The notes under the pieces are model-generated. The model did not search any database and was not told the origin of the DNA. It saw nothing but the letters and a program-made list of their open reading frames with translations. A DNA stretch of 37,973 bases. Source: an uncultured Opitutaceae bacterium (GTDB lineage Bacteria > Verrucomicrobiota > Verrucomicrobiia > Opitutales > Opitutaceae). The translations under genes and the position numbers were made by a program. Below, piece after piece: positions 24,694 through 32,601 of the stretch. The stretch covers positions 1 to 37,973 of the forward strand of contig CAITEC010000015.1 of the NCBI GenBank assembly GCA_903891325.1, read 5' to 3'. The first letter of the stretch is position 1. Each line of letters begins with the position of its first letter.

Positions 24694-26601
24694 ATGGCCC
24701 CCCAAAGCGCGCGCCCAAAGAATCCGGGTCTGGAGCACAAACCGGGTTCCTTCTCGCCCCGGGCGGGAATTGCCCTGGCTGCAGGGGGCATCGTCCTGGC
24801 GGCGCTCGCCGCCTACCACAATTCCTTCTCGGGTCCCTTCGTCCTCGACGACCTCGTAACGACCGTCAATAACCCGTCGATCCGCCACCTGTGGCCGCTG
24901 GGGCCGGTGTTTTCGCCCCCGCCGACCACATTCAGCGGCGGCCGGCCAATCCTGAACCTTTCGTTCGCCGTCAATTTCGCGATGGGGGGCCTGTCCGTCC
25001 AGGGGTATCACGTCGTCAACCTCATCATACACGCGCTCGCCGGACTGGTCCTTTTTGGCGTGGTGCACCGGACGCTAACGATGCGGACCGGGGAGAGCCC
25101 CCAGCGGCTCGTTTTCGCCTTCGGCGTGGCGCTTCTCTGGACAGTCCACCCGCTGAACACCGAGTCGGTGACTTATATTTACGAGCGCGCCGAATCGTTG
25201 ATGGGGTTGTTTTACCTCCTGACGCTGTATTGTTTTATTCGATTTTCTGGCGGCGATTCTTCGGCTGTCAGGTCCTCCTTCGTCCCGCATGGCGGGACTT
25301 CGGCGGACTCGGGCGCAGGGCGGCGGCTTTGGGGGTGGCTATCGATTATTGCCTGCGCCCTCGGGATGGCGACAAAGCAGGTGATGATCACCGCGCCGGT
25401 GATCGTATTCCTCTACGACCGCACCTTTGTCTCCGGGACGTTCCGCAAGGCCTGGCTCGGCCACTGGCGCTACTACCTTGGCCTCATGCTCAGTTGGGTT
25501 CTCTTCGCCTACGAGTGGAGCGGCGGCCGGGCGCATGACTATCAGGTGGGCTATGGAACGGGTGTGACGTGGTGGACCTACGGATTGACGGAGTGCCGGG
25601 TGGTCGTGAATTACATCCGGCTCGCGTTCTGGCCGCATCCCCAGGTCGTCGATTTTGGGCTCACGGTCCTCAATACCTCGGTCGGGGAAGTCGCCCTCTA
25701 TGCCCTGGTCCTTCTCGTCCTGGTCGCGCTCACCGCGGTCGCACTCCGGTTCCGCCCCGTGCTCGGGTTCCTGGGATGCTGGTATTTCGTGATCCTCTCG
25801 CCGACCTCCAGCGTGGTCCCGATTGCCGGACAGTCGGCCGGCGAGCACCACATGTATCTGCCGCTGATCGCGCTGATCGCGCTGGTTGCGGCCTTCCTGT
25901 GCTCATGGCTCGGCGCCCGAAGCCTGTATGTATTTCTTGCGCTGGGTGTCCTGCTTGGCTGGCGGACGGTGCGGCGCAATGAGGACTACCGGAGCGTGAC
26001 GGCGTTTTACCAGGCGATAGTCGAGCAGCGACCCGACAACTACTTTGCGCGGTGCAATCTCGCCAAGGCCCTGGCCGAGGATGGCAAGGTCGACGAGGCC
26101 ACCTCGCAGTTCCAGGAGGCGGTGCGGCTCGGGCCTGATGACGCCATGCCGCGCCTCGGGTTGGGCGACGCGCTTGCAGGCCAGGGCAGGCTCGAGGAGG
26201 CCGTCGCGCAGTATGAGGCCGGTGTTCGGATCGACCCGAGGTCCGGGGAGGCCCGCTGCGGCCTGGGCAACGCCCTCTTTAGGGAGGGGAGGCTGGCGGA
26301 GGCCGTGTCCCAGTACAGGGAGGCCGTAAAAATCGACCCGGACAACGGCGGCGTCTACTACAACCTCGGCTTGGCCCAGTCGCAGCTCGGAAGCCTGGGA
26401 GAGGCGATTGAGTCGTACCGGCAGGCGCTGCGCGTGGGCGGGGACGTCCCCGGCGTCCATGCCAATCTCGGCGCGGTGCTCGCCCGGTCCGGGCGGTTTC
26501 CGGAGGCGGCCGCCGAGCTTCGGGCGGCGCTCCAGCTCGACCCTAACGACGCCAACGCGCGCAGGAACTACGAGCTGGTCCTGCGCCGGCTCGGCCGCTA
26601 G
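24694..26601 (+). CDS. TMTC-like GT-C membrane protein with TPRs, group B (copy B4)
   Basis: ATG 24694 gives 635 residues; GTG 24670 would add eight. It has PFVLDD (Asp52-Asp53), NNPSIRHLWPLG, GYHVVNLIIH, HPLNTESVTYIYERAES, ATKQVMITAPV and AGEHHMYLPL. These are group B motifs with more changes than in the other B copies. Five TPRs plus a partial one start near residue 448. The linker after TLYCFIRF lacks heptanucleotide repeats and instead holds a GC hairpin (25282-25298) in the stretch coding for VRSSFVPHGGTSAD. Its TAG stop overlaps that of the convergent methyltransferase in one CTAG. It is an isolated single-gene unit. Glycosyltransferase role inferred. Confidence 0.85.
   Translation: MAPQSARPKNPGLEHKPGSFSPRAGIALAAGGIVLAALAAYHNSFSGPFVLDDLVTTVNNPSIRHLWPLGPVFSPPPTTFSGGRPILNLSFAVNFAMGGLSVQGYHVVNLIIHALAGLVLFGVVHRTLTMRTGESPQRLVFAFGVALLWTVHPLNTESVTYIYERAESLMGLFYLLTLYCFIRFSGGDSSAVRSSFVPHGGTSADSGAGRRLWGWLSIIACALGMATKQVMITAPVIVFLYDRTFVSGTFRKAWLGHWRYYLGLMLSWVLFAYEWSGGRAHDYQVGYGTGVTWWTYGLTECRVVVNYIRLAFWPHPQVVDFGLTVLNTSVGEVALYALVLLVLVALTAVALRFRPVLGFLGCWYFVILSPTSSVVPIAGQSAGEHHMYLPLIALIALVAAFLCSWLGARSLYVFLALGVLLGWRTVRRNEDYRSVTAFYQAIVEQRPDNYFARCNLAKALAEDGKVDEATSQFQEAVRLGPDDAMPRLGLGDALAGQGRLEEAVAQYEAGVRIDPRSGEARCGLGNALFREGRLAEAVSQYREAVKIDPDNGGVYYNLGLAQSQLGSLGEAIESYRQALRVGGDVPGVHANLGAVLARSGRFPEAAAELRAALQLDPNDANARRNYELVLRRLGR
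25282..25298. repeat. GC hairpin in the linker of copy B4
   Basis: GTCCCGC and GCGGGAC pair around a 3-nt loop inside the coding sequence. The surrounding CCTCCTTCG and CTTCGGCGG give it the look of a small dispersed palindromic unit. It sits at the linker where the other B copies carry heptanucleotide repeats. Confidence 0.4.
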
Positions 26602-27596
26602 CGGGCCGTTCCGGTAATCGTGAATTCCTCGCGGTCGTGATAGAGGTGCCGGATGCGGACGCCGTCGGCTGCGGTTGAGAAAACCGAATCCGCGGCTCGG
26701 AGCTCGCGCGCGAGAGCGATCGGGTCGACGCGGCCGAACTTCAGGTTGATCACGAATCGCCGGCACCAGCGCTGACGGAGCCACGGCTCGGCGATTTGCC
26801 GGACCACATGGTGCGGCTCCTCCACCAGGTCGCACAGGAGCCAGTCGTGCCTCACCCCTTCGTCGGGCTTGAACTTGAAGGCATCCTCGCAGCGATGGAT
26901 GATCTGGGGGTGGTTGTGGGCGCCGCCCTTGAGCGGCCCGTTGTCGATCGCAAGGACTCGGGCGCCCCTCTTGGCGGCGCTGTAGCTCCAACCACCGGGA
27001 GCGGCCCCCAGGTCGACGACCGACTCGCCGGGCTGGGGTTCGGCGCCGAGGATCCCGTACGCCTCCTCGAGCTTCAGGTAGGAACGGGACGGGGCCTGCG
27101 GGTCGTCCGCCCGGCGGCACTGCCCGTTCACGAAGGCTTCGCGGGATGCGTAGGCGCGCCCGAAGTCGACAAAACGGACGAAGAGCCCCCGCGCCGCGCC
27201 GACACCCGGGGGTTGGCTGGCCGTGGCGAGCCTCGCCACCCGTGAAAAGCGCTTCCGCAGCAGCTCCATGAAGGCTCCCTCGACGGCGGCGGCCCTCCGC
27301 CCAAGCCCCACCGGCTCGCGGACCTCGAGCCAGAGGCACGGCCACGCCGCCTCGACCCGCTCTCCGGCGAGGCTGGAGGCGAAAAAATCGAGCAGCCGCT
27401 GCGCAAGTTCATTGACCGACTCGCCCCGGATCTCAGCGGGGTCCCGAAGGAGGAGATGCGGAAATGCGAGCGCCGACTCCGCGGGAACGGATGGGGCCAG
27501 AACCCACCCGGGACCCTTTTCCCCGGGAGCGGCCCCGGCCGCCGCCAGCTCGCGCTCCAGCAGCCCCTCGAAACCGGACTGGCAGGTGCAGAGCAT
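26598..27596 (-). CDS. rlmM: RlmM-like 23S rRNA 2'-O-methyltransferase (FtsJ type)
   Basis: The 332-residue protein (ATG 27596) has the RlmM/COG2933 layout: an N-terminal THUMP-like part (about 1-160) and a C-terminal Rossmann methyltransferase. DLGAAPGGWS (195-204) is the SAM motif I. The catalytic tetrad K-D-K-E of the RrmJ/FtsJ class is visible as Lys175 (SRSYLKLEEA), Asp256 (WLLCDLVEEP), Lys286 (VINLKFGR) and Glu323 or Glu324 (REEFTITG). E. coli RlmM methylates C2498 of 23S rRNA; the same target is likely but inferred. It lies 14 nt downstream of the SDR gene on the same strand, so the two may be co-transcribed. Confidence 0.8.
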   Translation of the reverse strand: MLCTCQSGFEGLLERELAAAGAAPGEKGPGWVLAPSVPAESALAFPHLLLRDPAEIRGESVNELAQRLLDFFASSLAGERVEAAWPCLWLEVREPVGLGRRAAAVEGAFMELLRKRFSRVARLATASQPPGVGAARGLFVRFVDFGRAYASREAFVNGQCRRADDPQAPSRSYLKLEEAYGILGAEPQPGESVVDLGAAPGGWSYSAAKRGARVLAIDNGPLKGGAHNHPQIIHRCEDAFKFKPDEGVRHDWLLCDLVEEPHHVVRQIAEPWLRQRWCRRFVINLKFGRVDPIALARELRAADSVFSTAADGVRIRHLYHDREEFTITGTAR

Positions 27597-27610
27597 TTGT
27601 TGCGGCTTGC

Positions 27611-28387
27611 TCAGAGCCGGTGCAGATGAAACCCGCCGTCGACATCGAACACCGCTCCGGTCGAGAAGGGAAACCGGTCCTCCGCGATCGCCCTGACCGC
27701 CCGGCCGATATCCTCGGGCCGGCCCCAGCGGCGGATCGGCGTGATGCCCTGCTCGATGATGAGCCGGTCGTATTTCTCCTTCACGCCGCCGGTCATGTCC
27801 GTGGCGATGATGCCCGGGCGGATCTCGTAGACGTTGATCCCGTCGTTCGCCAGCCGGTCGGCGAACAGCTTTGTCATCATCCCCAGGCCGGCCTTGACCA
27901 CGCAATAGTCGCCCCGGTTGATCGACGCCGTGTACGCGGAGATGGAGGATATCGTGACGATACGGCCCCGGAAACCCTCGGAGTCCTTCTCCTGCGCGAG
28001 CATCCGCTTTGCGACGATCTGGGTCAGGAAATAGGGGCCCTTGAGGTTGATCGCATAAAGCCGGTCAAAGCTCTCCTCACCGGCCTCGAGCAGGTCCGCC
28101 CGAACGTTCGGGGCGACGCCGGCGTTGTTCACGAGCAGGTCGATCCGCTGGAACCGGGCGATTGTCTCGGCGACCATCCGTTCGCGGTCGGCGGCAACGG
28201 CCACGTCGCCCTTGATCAGGACCCCGTCGCCGCCGGCCGCCCGGACAAGCGTGAGGGCCTCCTCGGCGGCGGCGGCATTGCTCGCGTAGTTGATGGCGAT
28301 GTTGCAGCCGGCGCGGGCCAGCTCGATGGCGATGCCGCGGCCTATGCCGCGGGAGGCGCCGGTGACGAGGGCGGTTTTCTTGGCCAT
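27611..28387 (-). CDS. SDR oxidoreductase, 3-ketoacyl-ACP reductase-like
   Basis: The 258-residue protein has the classical short-chain dehydrogenase pattern: TGASRGIG (9-16) for NAD(P) binding, NNAG (87-90), a Ser near 147-150, and YCVVK (Tyr161, Lys165) for catalysis. It is most like the FabG-related group (PRK12745 type) with PG-I-TDMT and a DGGFHLHRL end. Such enzymes reduce a keto group with NADPH. Whether this one serves fatty-acid synthesis or another pathway, for example sugar or polyol oxidation, cannot be told, since no fab genes are near. ATG 28387 is chosen; longer upstream frames lack coding character. It is divergent from the BON protein, with 108 bp between starts. Confidence 0.85.
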   Translation of the reverse strand: MAKKTALVTGASRGIGRGIAIELARAGCNIAINYASNAAAAEEALTLVRAAGGDGVLIKGDVAVAADRERMVAETIARFQRIDLLVNNAGVAPNVRADLLEAGEESFDRLYAINLKGPYFLTQIVAKRMLAQEKDSEGFRGRIVTISSISAYTASINRGDYCVVKAGLGMMTKLFADRLANDGINVYEIRPGIIATDMTGGVKEKYDRLIIEQGITPIRRWGRPEDIGRAVRAIAEDRFPFSTGAVFDVDGGFHLHRL

Positions 28388-28483
28388 GGGGAAATGAGTG
28401 AAGGGCAGCGGCGCACCGCATTCAAAGCAATTTGCGTTTCCCGGGCAATCCGGCGACATTTTCAGCCGTTCGGTATCAAAACG

Positions 28484-28489
28484 GATAAT
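28484..28489 (+). promoter_or_regulatory. Possible -10 element of the BON gene
   Basis: GATAAT ends 6 nt before ATG 28496 in an otherwise GC-rich region, so transcription would start at or next to the start codon. This suggests a leaderless mRNA. The -35 region (TTCAGC) is a poor match. Confidence 0.3.
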
Positions 28490-28495
28490 CACACC

Positions 28496-28948
28496 ATGAA
28501 AGCCCTCTTTTTCTTCATCCTCGGCGCCTTTGCAGGCGCCTATGCGGTCCACGTCTACGACCAGCGCGGCGACCAACCCGGCGCGGCGTTCGCGCACCCG
28601 GGCGGATCCGTGGGCGACTCGATCTCCAATCGGCTCCGGGAGTGGCACCTGGGGCCGGATGACATCAATTCCGACCTCGCCCGCACCGGGCAGGTGTTCA
28701 GGGAGAATGCCGCCGAGGCCGGCGAGCGGATGAGCGACGTGCGGATGGCCGCGGTGATCAAGGCGAAGTTCGTCATCGACCGGGACCTCTCGGCGAGGGA
28801 CATCGCCGTCCGGGTGGACGACGGCCGCGTCACGCTGACCGGGACGGTTCCCTCCGCCGACCTGATCGGCCGCGCCACCGCGCTCGCCCTGGACACCGGC
28901 GGCGTGCGCAACGTCACCGCCCGGCTGGCCGTGCGGGCCCAGGACTGA
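28496..28948 (+). CDS. BON-domain membrane-anchored or exported protein
   Basis: The 150-residue product begins [20 protein letters not shown], a hydrophobic stretch that serves as signal anchor. Residues about 78-148 form a BON domain: [17 protein letters not shown], then [18 protein letters not shown] and [14 protein letters not shown] domains bind phospholipid or other envelope surfaces, as in OsmY. A role in envelope stress is therefore likely but inferred. ATG 28496 is chosen because it starts the only hydrophobic leader, with no Shine-Dalgarno motif. Confidence 0.75.
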   Translation: MKALFFFILGAFAGAYAVHVYDQRGDQPGAAFAHPGGSVGDSISNRLREWHLGPDDINSDLARTGQVFRENAAEAGERMSDVRMAAVIKAKFVIDRDLSARDIAVRVDDGRVTLTGTVPSADLIGRATALALDTGGVRNVTARLAVRAQD

Positions 28949-29062
28949 GCTGGATCCCGTGAGGCATGACCCCTTGGGTCGCCGGGTGGGTTTCAAGGGC
29001 CAATAAAGACCCCATAGCGCGCTGCCGTCGCCGGGGGTATAGTGCGACATGTTTATTTCACC

Positions 29063-29335
29063 ATGATTGCTCTGGATCCGACGTGGCGGTCCTTCCCGAA
29101 CTTCTGCTCTGATGCCGCATCGCCGGGCTTTTCCGGCGCCTTGGGTCCGGCGGGCGCGAGGAATCCGGCTGATCCCGTTTATTTCCGCGAGGGCACGACG
29201 GTCCAAAAGATCATCGAGGACGAGACTTGGCTCGAGGGCGAGCGGCGCGGGTGCGCGGTGTCGCCACTCGATGCGGTCGTGCGCGAGAACGTTTCCCGCA
29301 TCATCTTTCGTGTCAGGGATCCCGTATTGGATTGA
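29063..29335 (+). CDS. Small hypothetical protein, 90 residues
   Basis: The frame from ATG 29063 codes for 90 residues. The C-terminal half ([18 protein letters not shown], then LEGERRG and [17 protein letters not shown]) has a normal charged, globular composition and reads like a conserved small protein. No domain is recognised, and there is no signal peptide. GTG 29042 is an alternative start. TATAGT at 29038-29043 could be a -10. It lies alone between the BON gene and the convergent TonB-C-like gene; the 114 bp before it hold nothing clear. Confidence 0.5.
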   Translation: MIALDPTWRSFPNFCSDAASPGFSGALGPAGARNPADPVYFREGTTVQKIIEDETWLEGERRGCAVSPLDAVVRENVSRIIFRVRDPVLD

Positions 29336-29362
29336 CCAGGACCGGCGAAAAGGGGCCGTGCC

Positions 29363-30778
29363 CTATCGATAAGTGAAGCCGATCGTTATTTCGCGGCTTG
29401 GGCCCAGAACGGAGACCATGTCGTCGGTCCACACCCCGAAGGGGGAACCGGCCCTGAGGCTGTCCACGCAGACCTTGATCACGGCCGGGTCGGTCCCCGG
29501 CGAAGGATGGACGGAAAGGACCCGGGCGATCTCACCGCGGGAGTTCAGGATGAAGTTCACCTCCACCGTGTTGCCCGCGGCGTGCAGCGAGTCGGCCCGA
29601 CGGGCCACCGCTTGCGCCCATTCGGTCCTCACGTTGCCGATCAGGTTCTCAAGGTAGGGGCGATAGGCACCCCAGTTTCCGTCCGCCCCCTCGATCTGAA
29701 GCTCCGCCGGCTCGGCGCGCGGCTGCGGCGGGCTGAAACTGAAGGGGATCGTCACGAAGGCATCCACCGGACTCCCTCCCTTGGTTGGCACCGTGAAATG
29801 CCAGCGCCCGGCTGCCGTCGCCGCCGCCCAGCCGAAGTCGTCCCGGCTCGACGAGACGACGCGCGCCGCCTGGGCGTGGCCGAGTTTGTCGACGACGATC
29901 TCGATAACGGCTCTGGCGGCAACCTTGTCCCGGATGATCTCGTAGGTCAGGGTCGGGTTGGGGTGGTAAAGCGGCACGGGCAAGGCGTCCAGTTCGCGCG
30001 GGTCCCGGATGATGGGGCACGGCGAGTCCCGGAGCGCGCGCACGACGTGGTCGGTGTTGTCGTCCGCCTGGATGTCCTCGGCGGCCAAGGTGAACTTCTG
30101 CTTGATCTTCACGGCGGCCCAGCACGGGGTTCCCTGCTGGCGCGCCGGGGCGAAAACCCATGACTGAAACATGGCGATTGCCGGAGGCCCGAACTCGGGC
30201 CGGGAGGCATCCACGACGACGAAGTGCCGCGTGCGGCCCGTCGGGTCGACGATGAAGCCGACCGTCGCCCAGCCCTTATTGCCCTGGACCAGCATGTTGC
30301 GGGGATAGACGGCCGGCAGGGTCAGGAGGGGTTGTGGCGCCTCATCGTACTCAAATTCGGCCGGCAGCCCCGGAGGGGCCTGCGGCGGGATGTCCCAGGA
30401 TGAATGTCCGGCATCGACCATGCCGATCACGCCCACGGCGTTCGTGAATACCGTCAGGCTCACGGGTTGGTTCACTTCCATTTCAGTGGGCTCACCGTTG
30501 ATCATGCCGGGCCTGAAACGCCACTTAAGGAGGCCGTCGACAAAGGGCTCCTCCATGTCCGGCCGCGTGCTGCGAAGTATCTGGATATTCTTGGCGCGCC
30601 CATCCGCCGTCACAATGATGTGGAAAAGTGCCCGTTGGTCGGAGCCCAGGTTCATCTTGAACGGAAAATGCGGATCCTCGTGGGTCAGAAGTTCCGGGAG
30701 CTGGTTGCCAAAATCCGCGACGGCGCCCGCCGGGAAGGACAGGAATGCAGCCATCGCAAGCCATCGGGGTAATGTCAT
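29363..30778 (-). CDS. Exported protein of four TonB C-terminal-like units
   Basis: ATG 30778 gives 471 residues with a signal peptide (MTLPRWLAMAAFLSFPAGAV, cleavage near Ala21). Four segments resemble the TonB C-terminal fold (beta strand, helix, beta, with WxF-P): about 40-112 (IIVTADGRAKNIQILRST, LKWRFRPG), 150-230 (VGFIVDPTGRTRHFVVVD, QSWVFAPA), 272-350 (IEIVVDKLGHAQAARVVSSS, GRWHFTVP) and 375-471 (VNFILNSRGEIARVLSVHPS). The N-terminal membrane anchor and Pro-rich region of true TonB are absent. The protein is probably periplasmic and may bind outer-membrane or peptidoglycan partners instead of energising transport. It is divergent from the isomerase gene. Confidence 0.7.
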   Translation of the reverse strand: MTLPRWLAMAAFLSFPAGAVADFGNQLPELLTHEDPHFPFKMNLGSDQRALFHIIVTADGRAKNIQILRSTRPDMEEPFVDGLLKWRFRPGMINGEPTEMEVNQPVSLTVFTNAVGVIGMVDAGHSSWDIPPQAPPGLPAEFEYDEAPQPLLTLPAVYPRNMLVQGNKGWATVGFIVDPTGRTRHFVVVDASRPEFGPPAIAMFQSWVFAPARQQGTPCWAAVKIKQKFTLAAEDIQADDNTDHVVRALRDSPCPIIRDPRELDALPVPLYHPNPTLTYEIIRDKVAARAVIEIVVDKLGHAQAARVVSSSRDDFGWAAATAAGRWHFTVPTKGGSPVDAFVTIPFSFSPPQPRAEPAELQIEGADGNWGAYRPYLENLIGNVRTEWAQAVARRADSLHAAGNTVEVNFILNSRGEIARVLSVHPSPGTDPAVIKVCVDSLRAGSPFGVWTDDMVSVLGPSREITIGFTYR

Positions 30779-30897
30779 GCTGGGGGGCAGGCTGTCCTGC
30801 CAGGCCAGCCGATGCAAGCGCATAGTCCGCAAGCGCTTATCGAAACTTCCCGCCACGGGTCAAGAAGGTGTTTGCATGCGCAATCGACTGGGGGCGG

Positions 30898-30923
30898 CAA
30901 AAGGGGGAGAGAGGCCCCTTTTG
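30898..30923. promoter_or_regulatory. Hairpin upstream of the isomerase gene
   Basis: CAAAAGGGG and CCCCTTTTG form a 9-bp stem around an 8-nt GA-rich loop, 42 nt before ATG 30966 in the 187-bp divergent gap. It could be an operator, a transcript-end hairpin or a leader structure. The sequence alone does not decide. Confidence 0.3.
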
Positions 30924-30965
30924 GATTGACCAGCGTACACGCGGAATTCATCCCCGGTTGATCCC

Positions 30966-32591
30966 ATGAAGAAGACCCCGAAGACCGTATTGCTTGTGGC
31001 CAATGGCGACCTCCGCCAGTCGGCGAATGTCGCCACCTGGCCGGCCCAGCACGCGATGGAACAGACGCTGACCGCCGCATTGGCGAAGGCCGGCGTCCGC
31101 CTCGTCCGCGCGCATCCCTACAAGCCCGAGCTGAAGCATGGCTTCATCGGCTCCCAGAAGGAGGGCATGGCCGTCTTTTCCAAGATCGACCCGCGCACGC
31201 CGATCATCGTCGCGGAGGCGGTTTGGCAATACTCCCACCACATTCTGCACGGGCTCATCTCTCACCAGGCCCCGATCCTCACCATTGCGAACTGGAGCGG
31301 CACCTGGCCCGGCCTGGTCGGGATGCTCAACCTGAACGGCTCGCTCACGAAGGCGGGTGTGGCCTACTCGACCCTTTGGAGCGTCGATTTCACGGACGAA
31401 TTTTTCCTCGACGGGCTCGACCGCTGGCTGAAGACCGGCACGGTCCGCCACAAGACGGCGCACGTGAAGCCGCTCGCCCGCGCCGCCGTCCCCGCGAAGG
31501 CGCTGAAGGTGTCGGCAAAGATCTCCGAGAGCCTCCGCCGCGGGAAGTCGATCATGGGGATCTTCGACGAGGGCTGCATGGGAATGTTCAATGCGATCAT
31601 TCCCGACGAGCTGCTCTTCCAAACCGGTGTCTACAAGGAGCGGCTGTCGCAATCGGCGCTCTATTACGGATCGACCCAGGTGACCGACGCCGAGGCGCGC
31701 GCCGTCTATGACTGGCTCCGCGCCAAGGGAATGACCTTTCACTTCGGCCCCAACGAGGAGACCGACCTCACCGAGCGCCAGGTGCTCCTGCAGTGCAAGA
31801 CCTACGTCGCCGCGCTTCGGATCGCCGATGAATTCGGCTGCGAGGCGATCGGAATCCAGTACCAGCAGGGCCTGAAGGACCTCCTGCCGGCCTCGGACCT
31901 GGTCGAGGGGATCCTGAACAATTCCGACCGGCCGCCGGTGAAAAACGCGCTCGGCGAGGTCATCCGGGACGGAAAGCCGCTGACCCACTTCAACGAGGTG
32001 GACGAATGTGCCGGCCTCGACGGGATCCTTACCAACCGGGTCCACGCCGCCCTCGGCCAGCCGGTTGAAAATACCCTCCACGACCTGCGCTGGGGTGATT
32101 GGGACCGGAGCGGCACCACCTCCGAGTACGTCTGGGTCTTCCTGATCTCCGGCAGCGCGCCGCCCGCCCACCACGTCGGCGGCTACGCGGGCACCGACTC
32201 GCTGCGCCAACCCCCCATGTACTTCAGGCTCGGCGGCGGCACGGTCCGCGGAATCGCCCGGCCCGGCGAGATTGTCTGGAGCCGCATATTCGTGCAGGGG
32301 GGCAAGCTGAAGATGGACCTTGGCCGCGCCAAGGCGATCAGCCTTCCGCAGGCGGAGACCGATCGCCGCTGGAAGGAAACCTCCGTCCAGTGGCCGATCA
32401 TGCACGCGGTGACCTACGGGGTGACCCGCGACCAGATGATGGCCCGCCACAAGGCGAACCACATCCAGGTGGCCTACGCCAATTCCGCCAGGGAGGCCGA
32501 TCTTGCCCTGTACGCGAAGGCGGCCCTGGCCGCCTCGCTTGGCATCGAGGTCTTTGTCTGCGGCACCAAGGCCGACGGTTCCGCGCTCTGA
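30966..32591 (+). CDS. L-fucose isomerase-like protein
   Basis: The 541-residue product resembles the L-fucose/L-arabinose isomerase superfamily and is somewhat shorter than E. coli FucI (591). The central part has FNEVDECAGLDGILTNRV, the place of the acidic metal ligands (Glu, Asp), and the C-terminal part ARHKANHIQVAYANS resembles the FucI histidine ligand region. Such enzymes convert aldoses to ketoses with Mn2+. Divergence from FucI is large, so the substrate is open. It starts at ATG 30966 after a short divergent gap that contains a hairpin. It is convergent with copy B5 (10 nt between stops). The enzyme is probably cytoplasmic, as no signal peptide is seen. Confidence 0.75.
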   Translation: MKKTPKTVLLVANGDLRQSANVATWPAQHAMEQTLTAALAKAGVRLVRAHPYKPELKHGFIGSQKEGMAVFSKIDPRTPIIVAEAVWQYSHHILHGLISHQAPILTIANWSGTWPGLVGMLNLNGSLTKAGVAYSTLWSVDFTDEFFLDGLDRWLKTGTVRHKTAHVKPLARAAVPAKALKVSAKISESLRRGKSIMGIFDEGCMGMFNAIIPDELLFQTGVYKERLSQSALYYGSTQVTDAEARAVYDWLRAKGMTFHFGPNEETDLTERQVLLQCKTYVAALRIADEFGCEAIGIQYQQGLKDLLPASDLVEGILNNSDRPPVKNALGEVIRDGKPLTHFNEVDECAGLDGILTNRVHAALGQPVENTLHDLRWGDWDRSGTTSEYVWVFLISGSAPPAHHVGGYAGTDSLRQPPMYFRLGGGTVRGIARPGEIVWSRIFVQGGKLKMDLGRAKAISLPQAETDRRWKETSVQWPIMHAVTYGVTRDQMMARHKANHIQVAYANSAREADLALYAKAALAASLGIEVFVCGTKADGSAL

Positions 32592-32601
32592 GCGGACCGA
32601 C

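Noticed and set aside
27464..28495. Long plus-strand N-terminal extension of the BON protein
   Set aside because: It is antisense to the SDR gene with shadow composition; ATG 28496 starts a clear hydrophobic leader.
30948..32462. 504-codon minus-strand frame across the isomerase gene
   Set aside because: Antisense shadow of the isomerase; no recognisable domain.
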